Shown: one piece after another, positions 1 to 8,208 of the stretch
Position numbering within the stretch: the stretch's first letter is position 1
Layout: each line of letters opens with the position of its first letter
From: an uncultured Eubacteriales bacterium
GTDB lineage: Bacteria > Bacillota > Clostridia > Oscillospirales > UBA644
NCBI GenBank assembly: GCA_900547165.1
Contig: URFZ01000006.1
Location: 1 to 64,000, forward strand
DNA length: 64,000 bases
Direction: 5' to 3'
Notes under the pieces: generated by a model
What the model was told of the DNA's origin: nothing
The model's database searches: none
What the model saw: the letters and a program-made list of their open reading frames with translations, nothing else
Made by a program: the position numbers and the translations under genes

Positions 1-179
1 GGGAAGCGCAGACGCAGGCGGATCTTGAACATAAGAAGGCGCAGGCGCAAATAAAGAAAGAAATAGCGGACGTTTCATCTGCGATTTCCGAAAAAGTTCT
101 CGGCAGAGAGATAAGCGAAGCCGATCACCGTGACTTGATAGAACGCGCCATCGCCGAAATGGGTGAAAACAATGACTGA
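1..179 (+). CDS. atpF: ATP synthase F0 subunit b, C-terminal fragment
   Basis: The first 179 bases hold the end of an open frame (codons from base 3, stop TGA at 177-179). It encodes a charged, helical tail with EKVLGREISEADHRDLIE, typical of the end of the F0 b subunit, the peripheral stalk that holds the F1 head against rotation through its contact with delta. The gene enters from outside the window, so its start and membrane anchor are not visible. Its stop overlaps the delta-subunit start by 8 bases, as expected for atpF-atpH coupling. The position directly before atpH supports the call. Confidence 0.85.
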   Translation, partial: EAQTQADLEHKKAQAQIKKEIADVSSAISEKVLGREISEADHRDLIERAIAEMGENND

Positions 180-702
180 ACTCGGAAAAGAATATGCGTC
201 GGCGCTTTTTGAACTTGCCCGTGAAAATTCGTGCGAAAAAGAAATTTCCGACGCCCTCGGTCTTATCGAACGTCAGTTTGAGGCTCAGCCGCAGTATGCG
301 GAACTGCTTTCGTCTCCCGATATTTCGATAGGCGAGAGAAGAAAACTGCTTGAAGCCGCTTTCTGCGGAAAAGTTCCCGAATATGTGATGTCTTTTACTG
401 AACTGCTCTGCGAAAACGGACGCATAAAACTGTTCGGAGAGTGCGTTTCCGAATACGAAAAAATGTATCGTGCCGTCAGCCTTGTTTCAACGGCAAAGGT
501 CACAAGCGCCGTTGAACTTACGGCGGAAGAAAAACAAAAACTTACCGAAAAACTCAAAAAACTCTGCGGTCACGGTGTTGTTGCGGAGTATGAAACGGAT
601 AAAAACGTCATCGGAGGTCTTGTTGTCCGCATGGACGATATTCTGATAGACGGCAGCGTCGAAACAAAACTCAAACAGATAAAGGAAGTGATTGAAAAAT
701 GA
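172..702 (+). CDS. atpH: ATP synthase F1 subunit delta
   Basis: Delta (OSCP-like) subunit linking the peripheral stalk to the top of the F1 head of the membrane ATP synthase. The protein begins MTELGKEYASALFELA, the usual delta N-terminal helix, and its C-terminal part has VIGGLVVRMDDILIDGSVETKL, close to the family signature GG..i...d.viD.Sv...L. The length of 176 residues is normal. A GTG at 163 is in frame, but the ATG at 172 gives the conventional N-terminus. Its stop overlaps the atpA start (ATGA), so the two are translationally coupled. Confidence 0.93.
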   Translation: MTELGKEYASALFELARENSCEKEISDALGLIERQFEAQPQYAELLSSPDISIGERRKLLEAAFCGKVPEYVMSFTELLCENGRIKLFGECVSEYEKMYRAVSLVSTAKVTSAVELTAEEKQKLTEKLKKLCGHGVVAEYETDKNVIGGLVVRMDDILIDGSVETKLKQIKEVIEK

Positions 703-2189
703 GTTCGAACACCGAAGAAATAAGCAGCATAATAAAAGAACAAATAAAAGCATATCGCTCCCGAACCGAGATGACCGAAACAGGAACCGTTATCCGCGTC
801 GGAGACGGCATTGCCCGCGTTTACGGCATACGAAACTGCATGGCAAACGAACTGCTCGAATTTGAGGATGGAAGCGTCGGTATGGCGCAGAACCTCGAAG
901 ACGAGACCGTGTCCGTTGCCGTGCTTGCAAACGAAAACGATATTCGCGAAGGCTCGCAGGTCAAAAGAACAGGCAGAGTTCTTTCCGTTCCCGTCGGCGA
1001 AGGAATGCTCGGCAGAGTTGTAAACGCGCTCGGCGAACCCATTGACGGAAAAGGTCCCATACAAACATCGGAAACACGTCCAATTGAGGCGGAAGCGCCC
1101 GGAATAATCGAAAGAAAAAGCGTTTCCGTGCCCCTGCAAACAGGTATCAAGGCGATCGATTGCATGATCCCGATAGGCAGAGGTCAGCGTGAACTTATCA
1201 TAGGCGACCGTCAGACCGGAAAAACGGAGATAGCGATAGATACCATTATAAATCAGAAAAACAGCGACGTGCTTTGCATTTACGTCGCAATAGGGCAGAA
1301 GAGCACTTCCGTTGTTCAACTTGTAAACGAACTGACCCGTGCGGGGGCGATGGAGTATACCATCGTTGTTTCCGCCTCCGCTTCCGAGAGCGCGCCGCTT
1401 CAATACATTGCACCCTATGCGGGCTGTGCCATGGCTGAATATTTCAGACAGCAGGGCAAAGATGTTCTTGTTGTTTATGACGACCTGTCAAAACACGCAG
1501 TTGCATACCGTGCGCTTTCTTTGCTTATCAGACGTCCTCCGGGACGTGAAGCATACCCCGGCGATGTGTTCTATCTGCATTCCCGTCTTCTTGAAAGAGC
1601 GGCTTGCGTCGCGCCCGAATACGGCGGCGGTTCGATAACCGCACTTCCCATAATCGAAACGCAGGCGGGCGATGTTTCCGCATATATACCCACAAACGTT
1701 ATTTCCATAACGGACGGTCAGATCTTCCTGGAAACGGAACTCTTCCATTCGGGAATAATGCCCGCTATAAACCCCGGTATCTCGGTCAGCCGTGTCGGCG
1801 GTTCGGCACAGTTGAAAGCCGTCAAAAAGGTTTCGGGAGCACTGAAACTTCTGTATTCGCAGTATCGCGAACTTCGTTCTTTCGCCCAATTCGGCAGCGA
1901 CCTTGACGCAGATACAAAATCCCGCCTTGCACTCGGCGAACGCATTGTTGAGGTTCTGAAACAAAAACGCAATTCTCCCGTTTCCCCGGGCTGTCAGGTC
2001 TGCATAGTATATGCCGTGACGAACGGGTACCTGAATAATGTTCCCGTTGAAAAAGTCGGCGAATACGAACAGCGGCTTTACGAAAAAATGCGTTCCGAAC
2101 ATTCCGAATTGCTTGCGCGTTTCGAGGCGGGGTATTTTGATGAATCCGACGTTGAGGAACTGAAAAAGGCACTTTCGGAAATGGAGTGA
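699..2189 (+). CDS. atpA: ATP synthase F1 subunit alpha
   Basis: Non-catalytic nucleotide-binding alpha subunit of the F1 hexamer. The 496-residue length is normal. The Walker A loop reads GDRQTGKTE near residue 170, the segment RELIIGDRQTGKT is characteristic, and the signature PAINPGISVSRVGGSAQ lies near residue 365. The start overlaps the atpH stop (ATGA at 699-702). Together with beta it forms the head where ADP and phosphate are condensed, or where ATP is hydrolysed to pump protons or sodium ions in fermentative conditions. Ion specificity cannot be judged because subunit c is outside the window. Confidence 0.97.
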   Translation: MSSNTEEISSIIKEQIKAYRSRTEMTETGTVIRVGDGIARVYGIRNCMANELLEFEDGSVGMAQNLEDETVSVAVLANENDIREGSQVKRTGRVLSVPVGEGMLGRVVNALGEPIDGKGPIQTSETRPIEAEAPGIIERKSVSVPLQTGIKAIDCMIPIGRGQRELIIGDRQTGKTEIAIDTIINQKNSDVLCIYVAIGQKSTSVVQLVNELTRAGAMEYTIVVSASASESAPLQYIAPYAGCAMAEYFRQQGKDVLVVYDDLSKHAVAYRALSLLIRRPPGREAYPGDVFYLHSRLLERAACVAPEYGGGSITALPIIETQAGDVSAYIPTNVISITDGQIFLETELFHSGIMPAINPGISVSRVGGSAQLKAVKKVSGALKLLYSQYRELRSFAQFGSDLDADTKSRLALGERIVEVLKQKRNSPVSPGCQVCIVYAVTNGYLNNVPVEKVGEYEQRLYEKMRSEHSELLARFEAGYFDESDVEELKKALSEME

Positions 2190-2193
2190 TGTT

Positions 2194-2997
2194 ATGGCTA
2201 CCGATATGAGAAGCCTGCGCACGCGAATCAAGAGTATCGACTCGACCATGCACCTGACAAAGGCGATGGGGCTTGTCGCTTCCTCAAAGTTGCGCCGTGC
2301 GACCGAAAATGCTCAAAAAAGTGAAGAATACGCCTCGGCTCTTGCCGCTGTGACAGAGGAACTTCTTTCGTGCCCCGAATGTTCGAAAAGCCCGTATCTG
2401 CGAGTTTCGGAAACGGACAGAACGAGACTTATCGTAATAGCGGGCGACAGGGGACTTGCGGGCGGATACAACGCAAATATTTTCCGTCTTGTCCGCAATT
2501 ATCCCGACGCCGAAATAATTCCTGTCGGAAAACGCGCCTGCGACCGATACGAGAAAGACAAACTCTTTGCCGAAACGTTTACGGCGGCGGACGCACACGC
2601 GCTTGCAAAAAAACTGTGCGCGGATTTTGTAAGCGGCGATTACGATATTTTGGGCATTGTCGGCACACATTACGTTTCAGTTCTCAAACAGGAACCGTAC
2701 GTCAACTTTGTATTCCCGCTTACAAAGAGCAAAAACAAAAAAAATCCGTCCGCGATATTCGAACCGGATGAAAGTACGATACTTGAAACGGCTATCCCCG
2801 AATATGTTGCGGGACTTATAACCTCGGCAGTTCGAGAGGGCTTTCTTTGCGAACTTGCCTCCCGCCGTATGGCGATGGACAATGCGGACAAGAACGCCGA
2901 AGCGATGATAGAAGACCTGCGCTTGAAGTATAATCGCGCAAGACAGGGCGCTATCACACAGGAAATAACCGAGATAGTCGCGGGCAGCGACGCTTGA
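2194..2997 (+). CDS. atpG: ATP synthase F1 subunit gamma
   Basis: Central rotor shaft of F1. The N-terminus (RSLRTRIKSIDSTMHLTKAM) and the C-terminus (LKYNRARQGAITQEITEIV) are the two conserved helices that form the coiled coil inside the alpha-beta ring; the middle has ITSDRGLCGG-like LIVIAGDRGLAGGYN. The length of 267 residues is slightly short against the usual 280-290. ATG 2194 follows the atpA stop by four bases with GGAG upstream. Confidence 0.96.
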   Translation: MATDMRSLRTRIKSIDSTMHLTKAMGLVASSKLRRATENAQKSEEYASALAAVTEELLSCPECSKSPYLRVSETDRTRLIVIAGDRGLAGGYNANIFRLVRNYPDAEIIPVGKRACDRYEKDKLFAETFTAADAHALAKKLCADFVSGDYDILGIVGTHYVSVLKQEPYVNFVFPLTKSKNKKNPSAIFEPDESTILETAIPEYVAGLITSAVREGFLCELASRRMAMDNADKNAEAMIEDLRLKYNRARQGAITQEITEIVAGSDA

Positions 2998-3011
2998 AAG
3001 GAGAGATAAAA

Positions 3012-4412
3012 GTGGCACAGACACATACGGGAAAGGTTTGCCGGGTCATGGGACCTGTCGTTGACGTCCGCTTTGACGACGGAAAACTTCCCGCAATATA
3101 TAATGCGCTGACCGTTCCGATAGGCGAAAGAACGCTGACAGTCGAAGTGGCGCAGCACATCGGCGACAATACCGCAAGATGTATCGCCATGTCCGCAACG
3201 GACGGTTTGCAGCGAGATGCCGTTGTTACCGATACGGGAAGTCCGATAAGCGTTCCCGTCGGCAGAGAAACGCTCGGCAGAATATTCAACGTCCTCGGCG
3301 ACGTTGTGGATAACGGTGAAGAACCGAAAAATGCGGAAAGACGCAGTATACACCGTCCCGCGCCCGAATATGACGAACTTTCGACTTCTACGGAAATACT
3401 TGAAACGGGTATAAAGGTCATCGACCTTATCTGCCCGTTCGCAAAAGGCGGTAAGATAGGTCTATTCGGCGGCGCGGGCGTCGGAAAAACCGTTCTTATA
3501 ATGGAACTTATAAACAACGTTGCAAAAGAACACGGCGGTCTTTCCGTTTTCACGGGCGTGGGAGAGCGTACCCGCGAGGGCAACGACCTTTACAACGAAA
3601 TGAAAGAGTCGGGCGTCCTTTCAAAGACGGCGCTTGTTTACGGACAGATGAACGAGCCGCCGGGAGCGAGAATGAGAGTTGCGCTTTCGGGACTTACCAT
3701 GGCTGAATCGTTCAGAGACGACGAGGGACAGGACGTTCTTCTTTTCATAGACAACATATTCCGTTTCACGCAAGCGGGCAGCGAGGTTTCCGCATTGCTC
3801 GGACGTATGCCGTCCGCAGTCGGATATCAACCCACGCTTGCAACGGAAATGGGTGCATTGCAGGAGCGTATAACCTCCACAAAACGCGGTTCCATAACAT
3901 CTGTTCAGGCGGTATATGTTCCCGCAGACGACTTAACGGACCCTGCCCCCGCAACAACATTCGCACACCTTGACGCAACGACGGTTCTTTCAAGAAATAT
4001 TGCATCGCAGGGTATCTATCCCGCGGTTGACCCGCTTGAATCGACAAGCCGTATTTTGTCTGCCGATATAGTCGGCAAGGAGCATTACGAAGTCGCCCGT
4101 GAAGTTCAGCGCGTGCTTCAACGTTATAACGAACTTATGGACATCATTGCCATTATGGGCATGGACGAACTTTCCGACGAGGATAAACTGCTTGTCAGCC
4201 GTGCGAGAAAGATTCAGAGATTCCTTTCCCAGCCTCTTCATGTTTCGGCAAAATTCAACGGTTTCCCCGGAATTTACGTTCCCCTCAGCGAAACCATTCG
4301 CGGATTCAAAGAAATTCTCGAAGGCAAACACGATGACCTGCCCGAATCCGCATTCCTGTTCGTCGGAACGATAGACGAAGCGGTCGAGAAAGCCAAGAGG
4401 GCGGAGAAATGA
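3012..4412 (+). CDS. atpD: ATP synthase F1 subunit beta
   Basis: Catalytic beta subunit of F1. The Walker A is GGAGVGKTVL near residue 157, followed by the catalytic GERTREGNDLY and the Walker B VLLFIDNIFRFTQAGSE. The length is 466 residues. The open frame can be extended to a TTG at 2994, but GTG 3012 is preceded by AAAGGAGAG at a good distance and gives the usual N-terminus (VAQTHTGKVCRVMGPVVDV), so I use it. The 3' end overlaps the atpC start by ATGA. Confidence 0.97.
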   Translation: MAQTHTGKVCRVMGPVVDVRFDDGKLPAIYNALTVPIGERTLTVEVAQHIGDNTARCIAMSATDGLQRDAVVTDTGSPISVPVGRETLGRIFNVLGDVVDNGEEPKNAERRSIHRPAPEYDELSTSTEILETGIKVIDLICPFAKGGKIGLFGGAGVGKTVLIMELINNVAKEHGGLSVFTGVGERTREGNDLYNEMKESGVLSKTALVYGQMNEPPGARMRVALSGLTMAESFRDDEGQDVLLFIDNIFRFTQAGSEVSALLGRMPSAVGYQPTLATEMGALQERITSTKRGSITSVQAVYVPADDLTDPAPATTFAHLDATTVLSRNIASQGIYPAVDPLESTSRILSADIVGKEHYEVAREVQRVLQRYNELMDIIAIMGMDELSDEDKLLVSRARKIQRFLSQPLHVSAKFNGFPGIYVPLSETIRGFKEILEGKHDDLPESAFLFVGTIDEAVEKAKRAEK

Positions 4413-4666
4413 AGCCGTTTCGACTGAAAATATCGTCGCCCGACGGAGATATTTTTGACGGCGATATTCAAATGCTTATTCTCCGCGGCGCAGAGGGTGA
4501 TCTTGCCGTTATGGCGGGGCACGCGCCTTTTATAACTTCCGTAAAAGCGGGGGAGTGCCGCATCACACTTGCAGACGGCAGTGAAAAGAAAGCGACGACA
4601 GACGGCGGTCTGCTGTCCGTTCAGAACGGCTGCGCAACGCTTCTTTCGTCAAGTTTTGCGTGGTAA
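4409..4666 (+). CDS. atpC: ATP synthase F1 subunit epsilon, short form
   Basis: Epsilon subunit, which sits at the foot of the gamma shaft. The protein (MKPFRLKISSPDGDIFDGD...) contains the N-terminal beta-sandwich with the GHAPFI motif but stops at 85 residues. Most bacterial epsilon subunits are about 130-140 residues and carry a C-terminal helical hairpin that inhibits ATP hydrolysis; that domain is absent here. A terminator lies directly behind, so this looks like the natural end and not a recent frameshift. Short epsilon subunits of this type are known, for example in Chlorobium. Loss of self-inhibition would suit a fermenter that often runs the enzyme as an ATP-driven pump (inference). 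Confidence 0.9.
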   Translation: MKPFRLKISSPDGDIFDGDIQMLILRGAEGDLAVMAGHAPFITSVKAGECRITLADGSEKKATTDGGLLSVQNGCATLLSSSFAW

Positions 4667-4684
4667 CATCTCCGTAAAATGTAA

Positions 4685-4709
4685 AAAGTGCCCCAATCAG
4701 GGGCACTTT
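4685..4709. terminator. Bidirectional terminator between atpC and tetR
   Basis: The perfect hairpin AAAGTGCCCC / GGGGCACTTT (4685-4694 and 4700-4709) has a five-base loop and lies between the convergent ATP synthase operon and the TetR gene. It has an A-run on one side and T-rich sequence on the other, so it can serve both strands. Confidence 0.85.
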
Positions 4710-4724
4710 CCGTAGTTATATATT

Positions 4725-5288
4725 TCAGTCTTTTGTATGTTTGCTTCGTTCGATAACTTCGGACGACAGTCCTCGACAGATTTCCGTTATGTGATGGAGT
4801 TCGTCCACGGCTTCGTCTTTCATTCCGTTTGATATCCAGTCGAACAGAAGCCCGTAAAGTTCGCATTTGAAAAACCGAATGGCTATCTTGCGGTCGGTCT
4901 CTCCGACCGTTCCCTTTTCAAATGCCGTGTCGAGATACGTTGTTACAAGATATTCGCACAACTGCATACAGTATTGTTCAAAGATATTGCGGTTGACCGA
5001 ATTGTATATGTGCGACATCGCTTTTTTATTCTTTATCAACTGCTTAAAAACAATGTCAACACATTCGTCAAGCGAATTTATCGTGGGATATTTTTCAATC
5101 AAAAGGTCAATACTTTCCTTGATTATCTCTTCAATAAGCGTCGGCAGGTCCTGATAATAGTAATAGAACGTGTTTCTGTTTATGCCGCAGGCTTCAACCA
5201 CGGTGCGGACGCTGATTTTGCTTAACGGCTGCTCGTTCAGCAATTCCAAGAATGAAGTCTTTATCGCCTTTTTTGTCAGATTCTGCAT
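4725..5288 (-). CDS. TetR/AcrR family transcriptional regulator
   Basis: A 187-residue one-component repressor. Residues 1-55 form the TetR DNA-binding domain (KKAIKTSFLELLNE, then the helix-turn-helix ISVRTVVEACGINRNTFYYYYQ with the typical TFYYYF-like end). The remainder is a helical ligand/dimer domain of the type that follows dihydroxyacetone-kinase-like TetR proteins. The start ATG has GAGGAG five to six bases upstream. It is divergent from the amidase gene at 5411, the most likely target besides itself; a TGTCA...TGACA inverted repeat in its leader could be the operator (inference). The ligand is unknown. Confidence 0.88.
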   Translation of the reverse strand: MQNLTKKAIKTSFLELLNEQPLSKISVRTVVEACGINRNTFYYYYQDLPTLIEEIIKESIDLLIEKYPTINSLDECVDIVFKQLIKNKKAMSHIYNSVNRNIFEQYCMQLCEYLVTTYLDTAFEKGTVGETDRKIAIRFFKCELYGLLFDWISNGMKDEAVDELHHITEICRGLSSEVIERSKHTKD

Positions 5289-5302
5289 TTCTTTCTCCTC
5301 GA

Positions 5303-5362
5303 TGTCACTTTTTGCGGATATTTGACAAGTATAATTATATCACAGAAAAATAAAAAAAGCAA
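5303..5362 (-). promoter_or_regulatory. tetR promoter and possible operator
   Basis: On the minus strand a -35 box TTGCTT (5357-5362) and a -10 box TATAAT (5334-5339) are separated by 17 bases. Just downstream, TGTCA and TGACA (5303-5307 and 5323-5327) form an inverted repeat that could bind the TetR dimer. The same region must contain the promoter of the divergent amidase, for which I see no equally clear boxes. Confidence 0.6.
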
Positions 5363-5410
5363 GCCCCGAACGGGCATCACCCGCTCCGTTCGGACAAAAT
5401 GAGGTGTGTT

Positions 5411-6373
5411 ATGTGTACCGCAATAAATTTTAAGACGGAAGACCATTATTTCGGCAGAAATCTCGATTATGAACACGGCTACGGCGAAAGCATTGCCGTA
5501 GTTCCGCGAAATTTTCCGATAGGGAATTTATCACGGCATTATGCTCTTATAGGCACGGCACACGTTCTGAACGGGTATCCGCTTTTTTACGATGCGGCAA
5601 ACGAAAAGGGACTTTGCGCGGCGGGATTGAATTTTGTCGGAAACGCATTTTACGGCAAACCTACGGACGGAAAAAACAATATCGCTCAATATGAATTTAT
5701 TCCGATGCTGCTCGGAAAATGCGCCGATGTCGCCGAAGCAAGGGCTTTTCTTGAAAACGTGAATATAACCGATACTCCGTTTTGCGAGGGGCTGCCGTCC
5801 GCTCAACTTCATTGGCTCGTTGCGGATAAAAACGAGTGCATAGTTGTCGAGTCTGTGCGGGACGGGCTGCACATTTATGACAATCATTGCGGCGTGCTGA
5901 CAAACAATCCGCCGTTTCTCACGCAGTTGTTTTCGCTCAATAATTATATGAATCTTTCTCCGAAATCGCCGAAGAACAACTTTGCGCCCGAACTTGATTT
6001 GAAAGCATACAGCAGGGGAATGGGTGCGCAGGGACTTCCCGGAGACCTTTCGTCGCAGTCCCGCTTTGTCCGCGCCGCGTTTGTTCTTGCAAATTCAAAG
6101 TCGGGCAAAGGAGAAGCCGAAAGCGTTCGGCAGTTCTTTCACATTCTCGGTTCTGTTGAACAACAGCGCGGCTGTTGCGAAGTTGCGGACGGCGAATACG
6201 AAATAACCATATATTCCTGTTGCTTCAATGCCGACAAGGGTATTTATTATTACACGACTTACGAAAACGGCGCGATAACCGCAGTTGATATGCACGCCGA
6301 AGATCTTGACGGAAAAACAGTCATCTCTTATCCGATGAGAAACGAAACACTTATAACGTTTGAAAACAAGTAA
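5411..6373 (+). CDS. Linear amide C-N hydrolase, choloylglycine hydrolase / penicillin V acylase family
   Basis: An Ntn-type hydrolase that cleaves linear amides such as conjugated bile salts, penicillin V or N-acyl homoserine lactones. With the start at ATG 5411, after GAGGTG, the protein begins MCTAINF. Removal of Met would expose Cys2 as the nucleophile, as required for this family; the upstream in-frame ATG at 5399 would bury it. Family residues are present: Arg16 and Asp19 (GRNLDYE), the LTNNPPF loop and SRFVRAAF with its Arg. The length of 320 residues is normal. Bile-salt versus other amide specificity cannot be decided from sequence alone. It is monocistronic and divergent from a TetR gene, so it may be induced by a small molecule (inference). 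Confidence 0.9.
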   Translation: MCTAINFKTEDHYFGRNLDYEHGYGESIAVVPRNFPIGNLSRHYALIGTAHVLNGYPLFYDAANEKGLCAAGLNFVGNAFYGKPTDGKNNIAQYEFIPMLLGKCADVAEARAFLENVNITDTPFCEGLPSAQLHWLVADKNECIVVESVRDGLHIYDNHCGVLTNNPPFLTQLFSLNNYMNLSPKSPKNNFAPELDLKAYSRGMGAQGLPGDLSSQSRFVRAAFVLANSKSGKGEAESVRQFFHILGSVEQQRGCCEVADGEYEITIYSCCFNADKGIYYYTTYENGAITAVDMHAEDLDGKTVISYPMRNETLITFENK

Positions 6374-6414
6374 ACTCGAAACTTTGTGCATTTTGTTCGT
6401 ATATTCAGAAAAAT

Positions 6415-6437
6415 CCCCCGCCGCGAAAGCGGCGGGG
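6415..6437. terminator. Terminator between amidase and aconitase X genes
   Basis: The strong hairpin CCCCGCCGC-GAAA-GCGGCGGGG (6416-6437) has T-rich sequence on its minus-strand exit (GATTTTTC). It lies between two converging genes and can end both transcripts, best the minus-strand aconitase X operon. Confidence 0.88.
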
Positions 6438-6458
6438 TAAATGTATGTTTTGCCTTTA

Positions 6459-6902
6459 TCAGTCTACATCAACGGTTCCGTCTTTATGAATGGTTATTTT
6501 CATACCGTCCTTGACATAGTTCAGAAACTCTTCGCCGAGGCTGTCGATAACGGGCAGCGGTGTGCCTTCAAGCCACACGTCCGACAGAATTGCGCCTGCC
6601 GCGGCAAGCGAGTCTATCGGCTCTGAGAAAAGCATACAGGCGGGCTGGCGTCCCATGGCGCATGCGCAGTAAAGCACGAGACCTCCCGTAGTCGAACCTA
6701 TCGTCATCGGCAGACAGAGCGCTTTGCCGAGCATCTTTTTGCCGTAAAGATCGGGGTTGTTCTGATCGCCGCAGGTTGCGGTTTTATCTCCGAATTGGAG
6801 CGCTTTTTGAAACGATGCAAGAGTGTTGAGACCGCCGTGCGAAACAAGTGCTTTCGCTGTCAGTTCGCCCTCCGCGACAACTCTTCCCTTAAAAGTTTTC
6901 AT
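6459..6902 (-). CDS. Aconitase X swivel-domain (small) subunit
   Basis: A 147-residue protein of the DUF126/AcnX swivel-domain family (MKTFKGRVVAEGELTAKALV, then DLYGKKMLGKALCLPMTIGSTTG with the conserved SxGS/GSTTG-type loop). In split aconitase X enzymes this small subunit pairs with the larger Fe-S subunit encoded next door; the ends overlap by one base. Aconitase X enzymes dehydrate hydroxy acids. Bacterial members are known as cis-3-hydroxy-L-proline dehydratases and archaeal members as phosphomevalonate dehydratases. Which substrate applies here is open. Confidence 0.88.
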   Translation of the reverse strand: MKTFKGRVVAEGELTAKALVSHGGLNTLASFQKALQFGDKTATCGDQNNPDLYGKKMLGKALCLPMTIGSTTGGLVLYCACAMGRQPACMLFSEPIDSLAAAGAILSDVWLEGTPLPVIDSLGEEFLNYVKDGMKITIHKDGTVDVD

Positions 6903-8188
6903 TATCGGTTGCCCCCTTTCGTGATTTCCGCAAGTATCTCATCGTCCGTATAATATCTTGCGCTCGTATAAGTTCTGAGTTTGTTGCTCGAAGTTATAAC
7001 GGGCATTTTTGTGCTGAGCGGGTTGTTCATATACATCAGCGGGCAGATGTAACTTGTTATAACGCCCGTTTTTCTGAGCCTTTCCGCATACGGAGTTTTT
7101 TCAAACTCTTTAAGCACTGCGGGCGCTGCGGTGAACACCGTCGGGATGACTACTTTTGTGTTTCCTGCTTCTTTGAGCGCTGTTTCCACTTTGTCCGTCC
7201 ATGTCATAAGTTGGTTCAGGCTCATGTGCGGGCAACCCATGAAGCAGAGTTTCGGTTTTGCGTCTTTGTTTTTCCAGATTATCGGATAACTGTCATAAAC
7301 TCTTTGAAGTTCCGCATCGTCGATAACATAAACTTTTGCGTCCTCTTTGATGAGTTTTTCACCGAGTTCGACCGCTTCGGGTGTGATATTTTCGATATGG
7401 TAAAGTCCGACCGCTCCGTTAGATGCAGTTGCCGCACCGAAGTCTTTAAGATACGTTTTTGCGTCTTCATCAAGCGTTCCGAGCCATTTGTCAAGACCTC
7501 TGACAAACGGAACTTCTTCCATAACTTTCATTCCGATTGCCGAGCCGAGCAATTGCGCTTCGGGCTTTTTCGTCGTTTTTATCTCGACTACCCAACTTGC
7601 TTTTCTGCCTTCGTCTTTAAGAAAACCGAAAGAGGGAACATAGCCTACAACGGAACCCATAAGGTCGATTATACCGGAGTTTCTGTTGCAGCGTGCACCG
7701 AGTACGGAGTTGGCGTAAACTACCGCCGAGGATTCCGACCACGAAAGAACGTCGCCTTTTTTCGGAGTGTTTCCCACTTCGTCCATATAGCATGTGCAGG
7801 TAAATGCGTCGGGTGCCATAAGTCCGAGTTTTTGAAGTTGTCCTTCATAAAAATCCTGTTTCGTATACATGAACTTATTGAATACGAAGTTTTGCAGGAA
7901 GTTCGACGGAACGTTTTTGTCAAGCGGTCTGGGGTCTGCGGAAAATTTCTGCTGCGAAACCGCGCCCGCTTCTATAAGTTTATCCATAAGCGCATAAACG
8001 GGTGCAAGCGCTTTCAGCCCGAAAGAAGTAACAAGGTGATTGTATTTGCTTGTAACGGGCACCATTTCGTCCGCTCCGAACAGTTCGCCGTAACGGACAA
8101 GCGTTTCCATGACCTTTGCCATGGTCTCGCCCTTGCTTCCGTCAAGTATGGCTTTCTGTTCCTCGGACAGTTTCATTTTATATTCCAT
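6902..8188 (-). CDS. Aconitase X catalytic (large) subunit
   Basis: Fe-S-dependent hydro-lyase subunit of the DUF521/AcnX family, 428 residues from the start chosen. The N-terminus MKLSEEQKAILDG and KVMETLVRYGELFGAD are family hallmarks, and cysteines for the cluster lie in CTCYMDEVGNTP, LGARCNRNSGI and LCFMGCPHMS. The open frame extends upstream to 8242, but ATG 8188 is preceded by GGAT and begins just after the upstream gene ends (8209). It is co-transcribed with the flavin oxidoreductase before it and the swivel subunit after it. A catabolic role on a hydroxy acid or hydroxyproline-like compound is likely (inference). Confidence 0.9.
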   Translation of the reverse strand: MEYKMKLSEEQKAILDGSKGETMAKVMETLVRYGELFGADEMVPVTSKYNHLVTSFGLKALAPVYALMDKLIEAGAVSQQKFSADPRPLDKNVPSNFLQNFVFNKFMYTKQDFYEGQLQKLGLMAPDAFTCTCYMDEVGNTPKKGDVLSWSESSAVVYANSVLGARCNRNSGIIDLMGSVVGYVPSFGFLKDEGRKASWVVEIKTTKKPEAQLLGSAIGMKVMEEVPFVRGLDKWLGTLDEDAKTYLKDFGAATASNGAVGLYHIENITPEAVELGEKLIKEDAKVYVIDDAELQRVYDSYPIIWKNKDAKPKLCFMGCPHMSLNQLMTWTDKVETALKEAGNTKVVIPTVFTAAPAVLKEFEKTPYAERLRKTGVITSYICPLMYMNNPLSTKMPVITSSNKLRTYTSARYYTDDEILAEITKGGNR

Positions 8189-8208
8189 AAATATCCTATC
8201 CGCCTTTC

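Noticed and set aside
570..1403. A 277-codon minus-strand open frame opposite atpH/atpA
   Set aside because: It lies entirely opposite conserved ATP synthase genes and encodes no recognisable motif; it is a by-product of codon bias. Similar long antisense frames opposite carB (14176-14811, 16183-16926), the aconitase X gene (7211-8329), tgt/queA (45267-46844) and glgP were dropped for the same reason.
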